Assembly (NCBI GenBank): GCA_011037195.1
Contig: JAAEAF010000096.1
Coordinates: 310,001-374,000, forward strand
Source: Triatoma infestans
Lineage: Eukaryota; Arthropoda; Insecta; Hemiptera; Reduviidae
DNA length: 64,000 nucleotides
Direction: 5' to 3'
This document shows positions 34,066-44,215 of this stretch, in pieces. The number at the start of each line of letters is the position of its first letter. Within the stretch, counting starts at the first letter, position 1. A program made the position numbers and the translations under genes. The notes beneath the pieces are model-generated. The model was not told the DNA's origin and did no database searches. It saw only the letters and a program-made list of their open reading frames with translations.

Positions 34066-34095
34066 CTGATGATGGGCGAACGCCCGAAACCGGTC
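34066..34095 (+). ncRNA. Hammerhead-ribozyme-like core, right arm
   Basis: The same core is found on the plus strand: CTGATGA, T, GGGCG-AA-CGCCC, GAAA, CCGG, TC. Upstream here is ACATTCT instead of ACATCCT, which weakens possible helix I pairing. Because it sits in the opposite arm, both strands of this element could produce an RNA carrying the motif. Confidence 0.35.
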
Positions 34096-34154
34096 GATGA
34101 CCACAAAAAGAAGCAGATTATCACGGAAAATATCTATCTCTGAGGATTACATGT

Positions 34155-34384
34155 GTTGCCAAAATTCTGAGTTTCGAATAAAATGACTGACCGGAAGTAC
34201 CTTTTTACTGAACAGTTTTTCTCAGTTTTCTGCGATTTTCTCCATTAAAGCAATTATCATTAAATAGTTATTTAAACATATTTCATTGAACTAGTTATAC
34301 TAACTATACATACAGTGAGCTCTCACTTTTGTTTGAAACTTTTTTGAAAGAAAATTCCTTTAACGAAAGTTTCGGTTTTGGGAT
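34155..34384 (-). repeat. Modular dispersed repeat, continuation right of the foldback
   Basis: It reads ACTGACCGGAAGTACCTTTT, TTTCTGCGATTTTCTCCATT, TCACTTTTGTTTGAAACTTT and AGAAAATTCC, the complement of a module, until SINE C begins. Confidence 0.65.
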
Positions 34385-34635
34385 CCTCACGCGTTGGTCT
34401 AGCGGCACTCGCCTTTTGTGAGAGAATTCAGGGTTCGGTTCCCGTGAGGGCAAAGTCGGTGTTGACCCAGCATCGTGATAAAAACTGGGAAGCTACAGTT
34501 AGTAGCGCCCTAGGTAGCGAAGGCCGGAACTAAACGGCGTGGGAACTGAGGCGTGTTTACCCACACACACCCCCTCCTAATCAAATTGCCGTCTGGCAAG
34601 CCTTGGCCCTTCATCGGCTGATGCGCCATAGGGTT
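34385..34635 (+). repeat. SINE family C (tRNA-derived)
   Basis: The head CTCACGCGTTGGTCTAGCGG (A-box region) and GGTTCGGTTCC at 34433-34443 (B box) lie at normal spacing. The body contains GGTAGCGAAGGCCGGAAC and CCTTGGCCCTTCATCGGCTG. The 3' end is ATGCGCCATAGGGTTTTTCG. It is distinct from families A and B. Confidence 0.78.
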
Positions 34636-35335
34636 TTTCGATTTCGGGAGGAGGGGTGGTTGCGAGGAAGGTTCCTCAAAAATGACGGTTTATTAAGTTC
34701 GCCCAATGCAAGACATATAAACATACAGTAAAAATTTGTCATTTATAAATGTAGGAATTGAAGTAACAGAAAATCGTTTGAGTTTTTGACACTCAAGAAT
34801 TCTTTAAATACGTATTATGTTGACAATAATGACCTTTTTACAATTTCTTCTATCTGGTAATATGATGAAGAACTTAGAAGTTATGTCGAATCAGCTGTTA
34901 GTTATGTATGTCCTTAAGTGATGTAATAGTTCACATTGTTGAATATCTATTAATAGAACTGGCCCCCTCACTAGTAAATAAATCCATTTCTTTCTTTTCT
35001 ATTCTTTTGATGTACTTTCATAGTTTTCGTCACTAAACTACACGAGTCCAGCTGGTAGGTTTCTCTTTTAAGTAAGTTTAAATTAATAGAATAGTGGGGA
35101 GAAATCTTAGTACATAATTGCACTAAGAACAAATAAGAATGCTAGAAGATGCAGAAGATTTTGTAACTGAAGTACAAATATGGTTGGAATTAGACAATCT
35201 CTAACTCAGATACAAGGATAGTTAAAATAAATTCTTCAATTCATTATGTGTGATTAGTGTGGGAATGTCACTGGAAACTTGTGTTTATCTATTTGTGACT
35301 TACAGAGATGTTAAGTACAAAAAGTATTACTCGAT
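34636..35335. other. AT-rich spacer
   Basis: No recognised gene or repeat. Confidence 0.5.
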
Positions 35336-36470
35336 TTTGACAAACATTCGAAAATGACTCGATATTGTTTAAGGTCCCGTGAGTACGAAAAAAGTATCTG
35401 AAGAAAATTAGAATGGACAAAATCCGTAGAGTAACCTGGAATGGGATTTTGTTCAACGTTTTTCCTTTTTCAGTTTGCAGTGAGTTTCGTAATTCCGTCT
35501 TTCATTTTAGTTCATTAATTTTTCTAAACTATAAATAATGCGTCGCACTTCCGTTTGATGGATTTTGTTCGAAATCTTCGTATCAGTTGTCGTGGTAATA
35601 TCAAAAACAAATACCGCAGAAAGCTCATAGAAGAGCCCCGTTTAGGCCCACCACCGCATCTGACACGAACGTTTCGGATAAAATTCAACAACCGGAAGTG
35701 CAACTTTACTGAATGTTTTTTCTTTTTTTTTTAGTTTTTCGCGATTTTTTTGAAAATGGCGCCAAATACTTTTGTCAAATTTCCTATACCATCTATATGA
35801 ATGAATATCTTGACACTTTTATTTGACAAATTTTCCTGGGAAAATTGATTTTTTGGGAAGTTCTAGGGGAACAGTAGCGTTAAGCTTTCCTCTAAAGTAC
35901 CACTTCAGTATAATGTATGGTTCTACCACCTCTGTAAGAATAGTATACATTATAAGCATTGATGAAATTACAAATTTGAAGCAAATCGGTTAACCGGTAG
36001 CGCGACATTACAGTATAGGTTTTCCCAGTTTTTTGGCATTTTCTCGAAAAACGAACAGAACGATTTCCTTTAAATTTGGATGACTAACTGCACAGGTATA
36101 AAAACCTTTAAATTTACCTATTTATTTGTAACATTTTTTTTATGAAAAAATTCTTTTTAGCTAGTTCTGAGAAATCTGAGACATTAAAAATCAAATGGGT
36201 TAGTTCAATATTATTAGCGCTTTCTACAGTGTTTATCAGCAATCATTCTCTACCTTCTTGGTTTGGTAGGTTAACACTTGCTTCCCAACCATCTGCATAT
36301 TTATCAGAAAAAATAAACAATATCTGAAATATTCGATAGAAAATTTATCATTTTATAGACTGTTATCGAAGAAATTACGATAAAATCTCCAGAATTCTAT
36401 TCTATAAAGTATAAATTCTGGTTTTTCCAAACTACCAAAACTGATTTTCTTATAATATGGTATTCTAGCA
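35336..36470 (-). repeat. Modular dispersed repeats in head-to-head arrangement
   Basis: A short plus-oriented 3' module box (CGCACTTCCGTTTGATGGAT, GAAATCTTCGTATCAGTTGT at 35548-35592) meets a minus-oriented one (GCATCTGACACGAACGTTTC, CAACCGGAAGTGCAACTTTA at 35657-35708). The minus copy continues through its modules (TTTTCCTGGGAAAATTGATT near 35829; AATCGGTTAACCGGTAGCGC near 35983). It is a palindromic cluster of two copies. Confidence 0.7.
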
Positions 36471-36830
36471 ATGGATGTAATTAAATGGATTTAATTTACA
36501 TATGGATGTATTTAATATATAGGTTAGGTATGCGAAGTTATAGACCCTGGTTATTCTTGTTTTTCTTGGGGGTAGCTACGTGAGGCGCTTTGGATGTCAA
36601 GTTTAAAGAAAATCCTGGGAGTAATTTTCCAGAAAGGAAACAAATACATTCAGTTCATTCCTGTCATTCAAGTATTTTGACAAAACCTTCCTGTCGGATC
36701 TCCTGATGGTATTTACATACTGCACTCATAAGAATATCTAAAAATCACTTTTTCGTGTTCAGGGGAGTCAAAACGTAACATAGATTGGCGGAGAAAACTC
36801 CTGATCCGATAGCATTCTTATTACAGCAAT
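36471..36830 (+). repeat. Modular dispersed repeat, diverged 3' half
   Basis: It has TTTAAAGAAAATCCTGGGAG, TTGACAAAACCTTCCTGTCG, TCACTTTTTCGTGTTCAGGG and CTGATCCGATAGCATTCTTA, then AGCAATAAAAGTGG. Confidence 0.5.
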
Positions 36831-37735
36831 AAAAGTGGGGGGAATACTCCCGATTAACTAATTTTATAAACAAATTGATTACTGAAAAATTAAAAAAAAA
36901 CTGAAAATTTTAAATTGACTTAAAATTTGGTATAAGACAAAGGTTGATGTAAATGAAAGACTGGAGTGGTTTGCAATCACTATAGCAAAGGAAAGTTAGC
37001 TATTAATTTCTCCATCAGACACAAACACTCGGAGTAAGGTAAACTAGTGAAACAAAGGGACACGCCCACTCAGTCCTTTAAAAATTTCTTTGTTATGTTT
37101 TAATGTCGTAGCATTCGTAAAGGACAGAACTGTATATTATTTTATTTGTAATAGAAATATAATGAATGCTATTTATTTACACGTTGAAGAACTGACTAGG
37201 GAAAAAAAAAAATTAAACTTAAATAATTGGCCAAAAACCAGTTTAGCATTTCTTAAATTGTTTGATAATGGATTAAAGCAGTTTCTCTTGATCATGTTAA
37301 GTGATAATAGACATAAAGATAACACTTGTTGAATTAAGACTCATTGTTTCTTGCTTTTTTTTTTTTTTTTTTTACAACCATATCTTAAAGGTGATCAAGA
37401 ATTTGGTCAGAAAACAAAATTATAATAATAGTGCCATTTAGTATATATTTACTAGAAAACCGGATGTTTCTAGCTAATTATAAACATTTAATTTACTTAG
37501 ATAAACAAGGTTATATCTTTTGTTAATTACTGTCTTAAACAAAACAATTTTATTTAGTTAGAAAAACAATATATTATTGGCTGGATTTTCCAATTGCCCA
37601 TATGTATTGTTACAATACATTTTTTGGAGGAAAAGTAATTGAAAATTATTATTTTTGTTTGCTGTTAGGATTATGTTAATATCTTGTGATAAAAGTTTTC
37701 ATATATTATATTTTTCCGTATTTTATACTTATAAG
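36831..37735. other. AT-rich spacer
   Basis: It contains a T18-type run near 37356-37373 and an 80-codon open frame (37090-37332) without recognisable motifs. Confidence 0.5.
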
Positions 37736-38395
37736 AAGTGATTACATTGTAGTCCAAAAGAGATCGCCAATAACACCGTACCAAACTCAGATAATATTTG
37801 AAATTAAACGCCATAAATTCCGCAGAACTACATAATATCAATTTTCCCAGGGAAATGTTTCAATTAAAAGTGTTAAGTTTATATGTGTACAGTTAGCATT
37901 CCAAGTTCAATGGAAACCCGTAACAGCTGTTTTTGAGAAAATTCCGAAATACCCAAAAAACCTATCGTAATAAAGTCGCATATCCGGTCAACCGATTTTC
38001 ATCAAATTTGGAATTCTAACAATGCTTATCATGTATATTAATATTATAGAGGTGGTAGAAATACATATTGTACTGAAGTGGTACTTTATAGGGAAGTTTT
38101 ACGTCACTGTTCCCCCAGAATCCCCCCAAAAAAAATCAATTTTCCTACAAAAAATGTTTCAAATAAAATTGCTAAGATATTGATGTGAGTAGATGGTATA
38201 GGAAGTTAAACAAAACTATTTGTTTATTAAACGAAGTCATTTCCAAGAAAATCGCAAAAACAAAAAAAAAAAACAAAATCAGTAAAGTCGTACTTCCGGT
38301 TGTTGCATTTTATCCGAAACATTCGTGTCAGATGCGGTGATGGAGTCTAAACGGGATATCAAGTATGAGTTTTCTGCGGTATTTCTTTTTGTTAT
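37736..38395 (+). repeat. Modular dispersed repeat, two modules
   Basis: It has ACATTGTAGTCCAAAAGAGA, TTTTCCCAGGGAAATGTTTC, CGCATATCCGGTCAACCGAT (near 37982), a second module AATTTTCCTACAAAAAATGT, GTACTTCCGGTTGTTGCATT (near 38289) and GAAACATTCGTGTCAGATGC. It joins head-to-head with an opposite copy at about 38395. Confidence 0.75.
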
Positions 38396-38780
38396 TACCG
38401 CGACAACTGACAGGAAGATTTCGAACAAAATCTATCAAACAGAAATGCGACGAATTATTATTTTTATTGATGTAAATACCAAATATTTTATTTGAAACAT
38501 TTTCCTTGGAAAATTTATTTTTTGGTAGGTTCTGAGGGAATAGTAGCGTTAACCTTTCCTCTAAAGTACCGATTCAGTACAATGTATGGTTGTGCCACCT
38601 CTTTAATATTAGTATATCCTGCTAGGATTCTAAATTTGGAGAAAATCGGTGAACCAGAGTAGTGCGATAATACAGAATATGTTGGGATTTTTGGGAAATT
38701 TCTCAAAAACAACTATAACGATTTCCTTTAAACTTGAAATACTAACTGCACAGATATAAACCTTTCACTTTTACTGTGAT
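38396..38780 (-). repeat. Modular dispersed repeat, inverted partner
   Basis: It has GCGACAACTGACAGGAAGAT, TCAAACAGAAATGCGACGAA, TTTTCCTTGGAAAATTTATT and TTTCTCAAAAACAACTATAA, the complement of the adjacent copy. Confidence 0.7.
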
Positions 38781-39334
38781 GGAATCCAATTCATTAAGAT
38801 TCGTGAAGATCCGAAGAACCTACTGACTCGCTATCTAAGCCAAAATAGGGAGAATTCATAGCTATATATTTATATATATATATAGCTACAAAAGAACAGT
38901 CAGGACAGTTTTACAACAGTCTTTCACACCAGTCAGATAACATCATTCTACTTTCTAATTATTCAGCCAGTCTGTCTCTCTCTTTTTTGTTCTCGCGCTA
39001 CATCATTCTCTAAAGTCTATTAACAGTGCAAAGTCCTCGCAGTTTGAGTTTTCTATGTATTACGTCAGTGTTCTGCTGAACATCTACCAGTTCTTAACAT
39101 TCCTAAATCTATCTCTCTAATCCTCTACTTCTCACATCATTTAACATTTCAAATAAGACTGAAAGTTTTGCGGTTAGTTTTAATATATAGTGTAAAGTCC
39201 ATTGTAATAATTTTTATTGCCAGGTAGCTGTTATTGTTTTCGTTATGATTGACATGCCTTTTATATTATAATTATGTACACAGGCAGAAAATAAGATAAA
39301 TAAATAAATAAATAAAAATAACATCCATTATAGC
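38781..39334. other. AT-rich spacer
   Basis: A TA-rich self-complementary stretch lies at about 38862-38888 and an AAAT microsatellite at 39297-39315. No gene recognised. Confidence 0.5.
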
Positions 39335-39480
39335 TACAATGTTATGCTTTCGTCTAAACTGCGGTTTTAGTATGATGTATGTTGAACTATCCTATATTAA
39401 ACTGAAGCAGCACTTTAGAGAATTGTAAGTTTGAGAAAAATAGATTAACCAAAAGTGAGACTCTTGATTTTTCCGAAGTA
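39335..39480 (-). repeat. Modular dispersed repeat, left of LINE insertion
   Basis: It has GTTATGCTTTCGTCTAAACT, CAGCACTTTAGAG and AAATAGATTAACCAAAAGTG, the complement of the middle of a unit. The same unit resumes at 40790 after the LINE. Confidence 0.65.
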
Positions 39481-40789
39481 TTCTCAAACACTTACTCAAA
39501 AATATTAGAAACGAGACTTAGGAAGAAAGTGGAGACTTCATTAATGGAGGAACAATACGGGTTCCGGCAAGGCAGGAGCGTTCAGGATCTTATTTTTGTA
39601 ATAAGACAATTGTCTGAAAAGCTCATAGATAAAGGAAGAGGAACAAGGGTATGCTGTGTGGACCTCACAAAAGCTTTCGACCGAGTTAAGAAGAGAGATA
39701 TAAGAGCAGCACTAGAGGAAAAAGAAGTTGAGACAGGATTGAAGAAGGCCATTCTAAGTCTCTACCACCGCACGAGGAATGTAGTAAGAACTACTAACCG
39801 TTTGTCAAGAGAGTTTACCACCATCCAGGGCATCCGGCAGGGCTGTAGCCTAAGTCCGCTACTCTTCACAATTGTTATAGACGGTGTTCTGAGGAGGGCG
39901 AAGGCAGGAATGAGATCGTTTACATTAGGGTACAGAAATATGATCCCAGTACAATATAGTGTCCTTGCATTCGCGGACGATTTGGTAATTTTTGGCAACA
40001 ACGACACGAACCTCCAGCATAACCTTCGGGTCCTCCAGGAGGAGTTACGAGGAATAAATATGGAGGTTAACAAAGACAAGACCAAAGTAATGAGAATAGG
40101 AAGGAGAGATGGAGCCGTCGCTGGGAACAGAGTAATAACATTAGACTGGGAAACCCTGGAGCAAGTAAGCTGCTTTAAGTACCGGGGAGCTCATATCCAA
40201 GAACATGGGTACATAGACGAGGAAATAAAGGAAAGGATTGGAGCAGCCGGAAGACTGTTTAATAGCCTCAGAAGGGGTTTCCTCAACAAAATAAAAGTGT
40301 CAAAAAGCACAAAGAAAGCCGTCTACAAAAGCACCTTTCTTCCAATTCTGTCGTACTCATGTGAATCATGGACCCTGACAAAGAAGCATACCACTCAGAT
40401 CCAGACCATGGAAATGAGATATCTGAGGAGAACAGAGGGGAAGTCCAGGAAAGAGAGAATTAGAAATACGACGATCAGGTCTAATTTAGGCGTGAAACCA
40501 GCAGCTGAAATAATAGAGCAGCACCAACTGAGATGGTATGGCCACATCAACAGGATGCACGACAGCAGGCTGGCAAGGATCACTTTTGAAACCAAGGGAG
40601 AAGGCAGACGGCCTAGGAAAACTTGGGAACAGGCAATTAAGGACTCTTTTGATACGAGGAAGCTCGACTGGGCGAAACGAAAGCAACTGGTACAAGATAG
40701 GGCAAACTGGAGAAAGCTCTATAAAACGGCCTCTCACACTGCAATTAGTGGTACAGAGATGCAGATTAAGAAGAAGAAGATTCTCAAAA
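39481..40789 (+). mobile_element. Endonuclease/RTE-type LINE, 5'-truncated, in a modular repeat
   Basis: TTCTCAAAC at 39481 and TTCTCAAAA at 40781 flank the insertion, a TSD of about 8 bp. The repeat sequence is continuous across it (TTTTCCGAAGTA on the left, CTCAAAAACAGCAGCAGATT on the right). The 3' tail is an AAG microsatellite (40770-40780). Only the RT domain and C-terminus are present; the endonuclease was lost by 5' truncation. Confidence 0.82.
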
Positions 40790-40812
40790 ACAGCAGCAGA
40801 TTTTTCGTTTAA
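39529..40812 (+). CDS. LINE reverse transcriptase fragment (open frame)
   Basis: The 427-codon frame has no stops and extends upstream to about 39488 (codons for KILETRLRKK). RT motifs in order: EEQYGFRQGRSVQDLIF (residues 8-24), CVDLTKAFDR (first D at 45), GIRQGCSLSPLLF (101-113) and AFADDLVIF (FADD at 148-151). They are followed by CFKYRGAHIQEHGYIDEEIK (CFKYLG variant), YSCESWTLTKKH, EMRYLRRTEG, IRSNLGVKP, LRWYGHINRM and GRRPRKTWEQAI. This is the conserved tail of the endonuclease/RT LINEs often annotated in insects as craniofacial-development-protein-2-like. The frame runs through the AAG tail into flanking repeat DNA before stopping, so its last residues are not native. The first codon shown is not a real start. 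Open frame suggests a fairly recent insertion, but the protein lacks its endonuclease. Confidence 0.85.
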   Translation: METSLMEEQYGFRQGRSVQDLIFVIRQLSEKLIDKGRGTRVCCVDLTKAFDRVKKRDIRAALEEKEVETGLKKAILSLYHRTRNVVRTTNRLSREFTTIQGIRQGCSLSPLLFTIVIDGVLRRAKAGMRSFTLGYRNMIPVQYSVLAFADDLVIFGNNDTNLQHNLRVLQEELRGINMEVNKDKTKVMRIGRRDGAVAGNRVITLDWETLEQVSCFKYRGAHIQEHGYIDEEIKERIGAAGRLFNSLRRGFLNKIKVSKSTKKAVYKSTFLPILSYSCESWTLTKKHTTQIQTMEMRYLRRTEGKSRKERIRNTTIRSNLGVKPAAEIIEQHQLRWYGHINRMHDSRLARITFETKGEGRRPRKTWEQAIKDSFDTRKLDWAKRKQLVQDRANWRKLYKTASHTAISGTEMQIKKKKILKNSSRFFV

Positions 40813-40945
40813 ACTTAAAAGGCTACTTGCACATACAATACACTACCCCCCCCCACTATTATAAAACATTTTTCCGGAAAAATTGCTTTAGGAAGGTGAG
40901 AGTAGTTTTACCTCCAAAGTGCACAATAGTACGTTGAAAGCACTA
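40790..40945 (-). repeat. Modular dispersed repeat, right of LINE insertion
   Basis: It has TTTTTCGTTTAAACTTAAAA, a C9 run, AAACATTTTTCCGGAAAAAT and GTTTTACCTCCAAAGTGCAC, which continues the copy split by the LINE. Confidence 0.7.
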
Positions 40946-41560
40946 CCTGGTGTGTACAATGTAGCAACTATACGTAGTAACTAACTGTTTAGTATAATTT
41001 CCAAGTTCGATAAAAAAAATTGTCAATAAGAATTGTAATAATTTCAGTGAAATGTTTATAGACCCGTTGATTTCTAGAAAAAAAAAACAAAAAAAAACAA
41101 CGTTAATCGTCCTATTAATAATACTTCGGAAATAGATCGTAATAATAACATTCCTTAATTAATAGGTACTGTAAAGTTTTCCAAACTGTATGCACTTTGA
41201 TGGCACCATCAGATAGAAAGACAGACAGACGAACTTTCGTGCACTAACTTATAAAATTGCTTATCACAATGTAATTCATGTTATTTCATTTCATAACGGT
41301 ACACAAATATCCTACTGAATAGTTTTATTGACACCGATCACATAAAATAGTAAACAGTTCCTAGTATTGTTTATGCAATTGTTTTATTGTTTCTAGCGAA
41401 GTGTTCCTTGCAATAATTACTTAATATATAATAAAACATTATGTATAATGAAGAGAAAAATTTACATTTGCAAATATGTTAATTATATGGAAAATTATGG
41501 TAATATAAGAAAAATATGATTTTTTTTTTTTTTAAAGGAAACTTTGTTCCTTGCCGTTGT
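40946..41560. other. AT-rich spacer
   Basis: No recognised gene or repeat. Confidence 0.5.
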
Positions 41561-41990
41561 GTGAATTTCATTTTCAAAACTTTTCATCAGGAAAAGGAAG
41601 ATCGAATGGAGTGGCAGCACTGGGCAGTATTGTCGAAGAAATGTTTCGACTAAAATTGATAGATTTATTTAATGATTAGTCAAGATTTCGTTGCAAAAAA
41701 TGTCAAGGAAAATGGAAAAAAAAAAGATTTACCAAATTTGAAGAATATTCACTTCGAGCTGTTTTCCAGAAAAGCGTGAAAAACTAGATGGGGTGGGGGA
41801 ACTACGCAAATATACATATATTTATGGTGAGTGTGTTAACAAATCTGTTTCTACATCATTGGGATCCGACACGAATTTTTCGCTTAATATCTGCCACTTT
41901 TACTGCCTGTTTATTTATTTTTATTTTATGCCAATTTTTTGAAAAGATTTCGTAACGTTTTGTTGAATATGTGCATGGGGTTCGCAATGA
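41561..41990 (-). repeat. Modular-repeat variant, copy 1
   Basis: About 160 bp at 41800-41970 (TTTCTACATCATTGGGATCC, TTTTGAAAAGATTTCGTAAC, GTTTTGTTGAATATGTGC) is the inverse of 44030-44190. The upstream part has fragments such as TTCGAGCTGTTTTCCAGAAA. It seems a diverged subfamily of the modular repeat. Confidence 0.55.
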
Positions 41991-42045
41991 TGGATAACAT
42001 CTGGGGTTTTTATCTATCGAATTATGCTGGTTTTTGTTGTATAAT

Positions 42046-42080
42046 GACCGGTTTTGGATCGATTTCTCATCCATGATCAG
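42046..42080 (-). ncRNA. Hammerhead-like / Penelope-like terminal motif, degenerate
   Basis: The minus strand reads CTGATCA, T, GGAT...ATCC stem, AAAA, CCGGTC, followed by ATTATACAACAAAAACC. The same order occurs in the 33.8-34.1 kb element, but core bases are changed (CUGAUCA, AAAA), so it would not be catalytic. It probably marks an old Penelope-like end. Confidence 0.25.
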
Positions 42081-43315
42081 AGTAAGGATCAAGTTTGTGT
42101 TAAGAAAAACATAGTTTCCCGATACAACTAGTTGATTGTATCGGGAGATTATAAGGTTATGTTAGTATCAGCGTGTGTGTGTGTGTGTGTGTATGCTTAA
42201 TAATAAAAATGGAATGATTATAATGGTGTATGGTTATAAATTATGATTAGACATTAGAAAATGGTATATAATAAATAGCGTGTTTTGAAGAATACTTTAT
42301 AATTAAATTGGAATAATATTATTAGGTATGCTCAGTGTGTTTAGTCTAGGCATTTTTAATAGAGAAGGGGGATACGAAATTTCAAGAGTGCTTTATACCA
42401 ATAAGGACAGATAAAAGTTGAAGAAAAAAAATATCTAAAGTTAAAAGCTTGTAAAAAATAATAAATAATGATTGAAATGCATGAAGGTTAATATTAGAAA
42501 ATATTTAGACAAATTGGTATGTAAAAGAAGGTTGGTAGAAAATGGTAAATTTGTGAGAGAGATGATATTCAAATAAATATTTAGAGCCAAGTAAAAATTA
42601 ACTTTCTACGATTATTTATGATTAAAATGATTTTAATGTTGAGAGAAATGCCTATGTATGTAATAGATTGTGGTTTTATACTTATTCAGAGGGAAGAAAT
42701 TAAGTTGCAATAAACTAGTAGGAAATTTAATAAGATGAGCCATGCATCAAGCTTAGTTTAATATTCATGCTTTTTTTTCTATTTATACTTAAAATATATA
42801 TACGTATATATATGCTGACTGTTTGTCTGTACGTGTATATACATACACATGTGTTTTACGCTAGGTGTTGTGTTTGTAATTTGATTAGGTGTAGGGAAAT
42901 ACTCCATAAAGTTTTTTTTAAATTCGATAAACGTCCATCTCTGGCATCAACATGCTAAAGTTATGGATCAGGGACCCATCTTATATGTCATTTCAGGACA
43001 TTCTACGATTCTATTATGTAAGAAATATTAAGGATGCTGTTATGAAACACTGTATTTATCATGCGTTACTATGTTATTAACAATTACTGGGTTACCGCCT
43101 TGATAGTATGTTATGGTTAAAACATCGAAACAAACCATTTGTTGAGGTTTTCTGTTTTTTAATTTATTCCAGTGGTTCGGGGAACATTGTTGAGTAAATA
43201 TTTACATATTAACTACAAACAAACATTACACGATGCTTGCTAGTGTAGTGGAAGAAACAAGTGGAAAAAATTGAAATAATTTTGGAAAATATTTTAGTGA
43301 ATTTTAACTGAAAAT
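42081..43315. other. AT-rich spacer with GT microsatellite
   Basis: A GT run occupies 42173-42192. No coding pattern. It might be derived from the element whose end lies at 42046-42080, but no protein motif is visible. Confidence 0.45.
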
Positions 43316-43327
43316 AAAGTGTATTTT

Positions 43328-43553
43328 TTTTTATTTTTATTTATTTAAGGCGTCTCAACATCTGTGGTCATCTGCGCCCGGAGCCTTCTCAGTGCAGTGC
43401 CGGCCTCCGCCATGTTCTCCGTTACAGACACATTCCTCCCGGACAGTAAGGGCTCCTAGGAAGAGAAAATCTAAGGGTAGCACGGCTGGATTCGAACCCG
43501 TGATCTCCGCGTTGCTAGTCCAGCGCGCTACCACTGAGCTAATCCCTTCCCTT
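43328..43553 (-). repeat. SINE family A (tRNA-derived) with 12-bp TSD
   Basis: AAAGTGTATTTT at 43316-43327 is repeated at 43554-43565. On the minus strand the head is GGGATTAGCTCAGTGGTAGC and GCGCTGGACTAGCAACGCGG, the B box is GGGTTCGAATCC, the body is CGGAGGCCGGCACTGCACTG, and the tail is GACGCCTTAAATAAATAAAA. It is the best preserved SINE here: a tRNA D-arm and B box are nearly perfect. It still lacks a closed acceptor stem, so it is not a tRNA gene. Confidence 0.9.
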
Positions 43554-43565
43554 AAAGTGTATTTT

Positions 43566-43964
43566 AGTGCAACGAAATGAACTCAGAGGGTCGGAGAACT
43601 CAGCCACTCTTTGTCTTTTAACCCCTTCTAGAAATCAAATAAAATGGGCACGTTTTAACTACCAAGAAGATCATTATTTCGCCTGTCTATTTCAAAGCAA
43701 TCGACCAGTAATATCGCCTCAGGCAGTCACTCTATTAATTTCAGTGCCAGTTATAACTGTTTGAGTGTATAAGCATTTGAGTTTAGCAAGAGTTTCTATA
43801 TATTTCTAAGCTTATTATTATATAGTATTTAACTTCATTTAGAGATAATATATTTACTTTCAAACCAATGGTGACTTTTTACTTATATCTTTAATACTTC
43901 TCTCTTCTCTAAAACAACGCTCACGCCACACGGGACAATATACATAAAACACACATACATCATC
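43566..43964. other. AT-rich spacer
   Basis: No recognised gene or repeat. Confidence 0.45.
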
Positions 43965-44215
43965 ACCAACTTTCTCTTACTGCATCTCTCTCTAAGAGGG
44001 AGGTTTCCGTCCAAACTTGGTATCCCGTCCATATATTCAACAAAACGTTACGGAATCTTTTCGAAAAATTGGCAGATTTTAGGCGAAAACTTCGTGACGG
44101 AACCCGTATGATGTAGAAACAGTTATTTTGTTAAACACACATAAATATACATGTATATTTGCGTAACCCCCTCCGCACCCAGATTTTCTGGTCAACGGTT
44201 CCAAGACTATTCCAT
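43965..44215 (+). repeat. Modular-repeat variant, copy 2 (inverse of 41.8 kb)
   Basis: It begins at ACTTTCTCTTACTGCATC, the family 5' box, followed by TTTCCGTCCAAACTTGGTAT, GTTACGGAATCTTTTCGAAA and ATGATGTAGAAACAGTTATT. It is an inverted match to 41800-41970. Confidence 0.65.

Larger units (their letters stand above)
33718..34154. mobile_element. Small foldback element with Penelope-like terminal motifs
   Basis: ATTACATGT at 33718-33726 is repeated at 34146-34154, a probable TSD. Inside are inverted arms of about 135 bp (roughly 33760-33890 and 34010-34143) around a spacer of about 120 bp. Each arm carries, in inverse orientation, a GACCGGTTTCGGGCG/CATCATCAG motif typical of Penelope-like elements. 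No coding sequence. It is inserted in a modular repeat. Confidence 0.7.

Noticed and set aside
33803..34095. Proven self-cleaving ribozymes
   Set aside because: The core is hammerhead-like, but the extra base before stem II and weak helix I prevent a firm call, so it is listed only as a low-confidence motif.
43328..43553. Functional tRNA gene on the minus strand
   Set aside because: D-arm and B box are tRNA-like, but the acceptor stem does not close, a SINE body follows, and a 12-bp TSD surrounds the unit.
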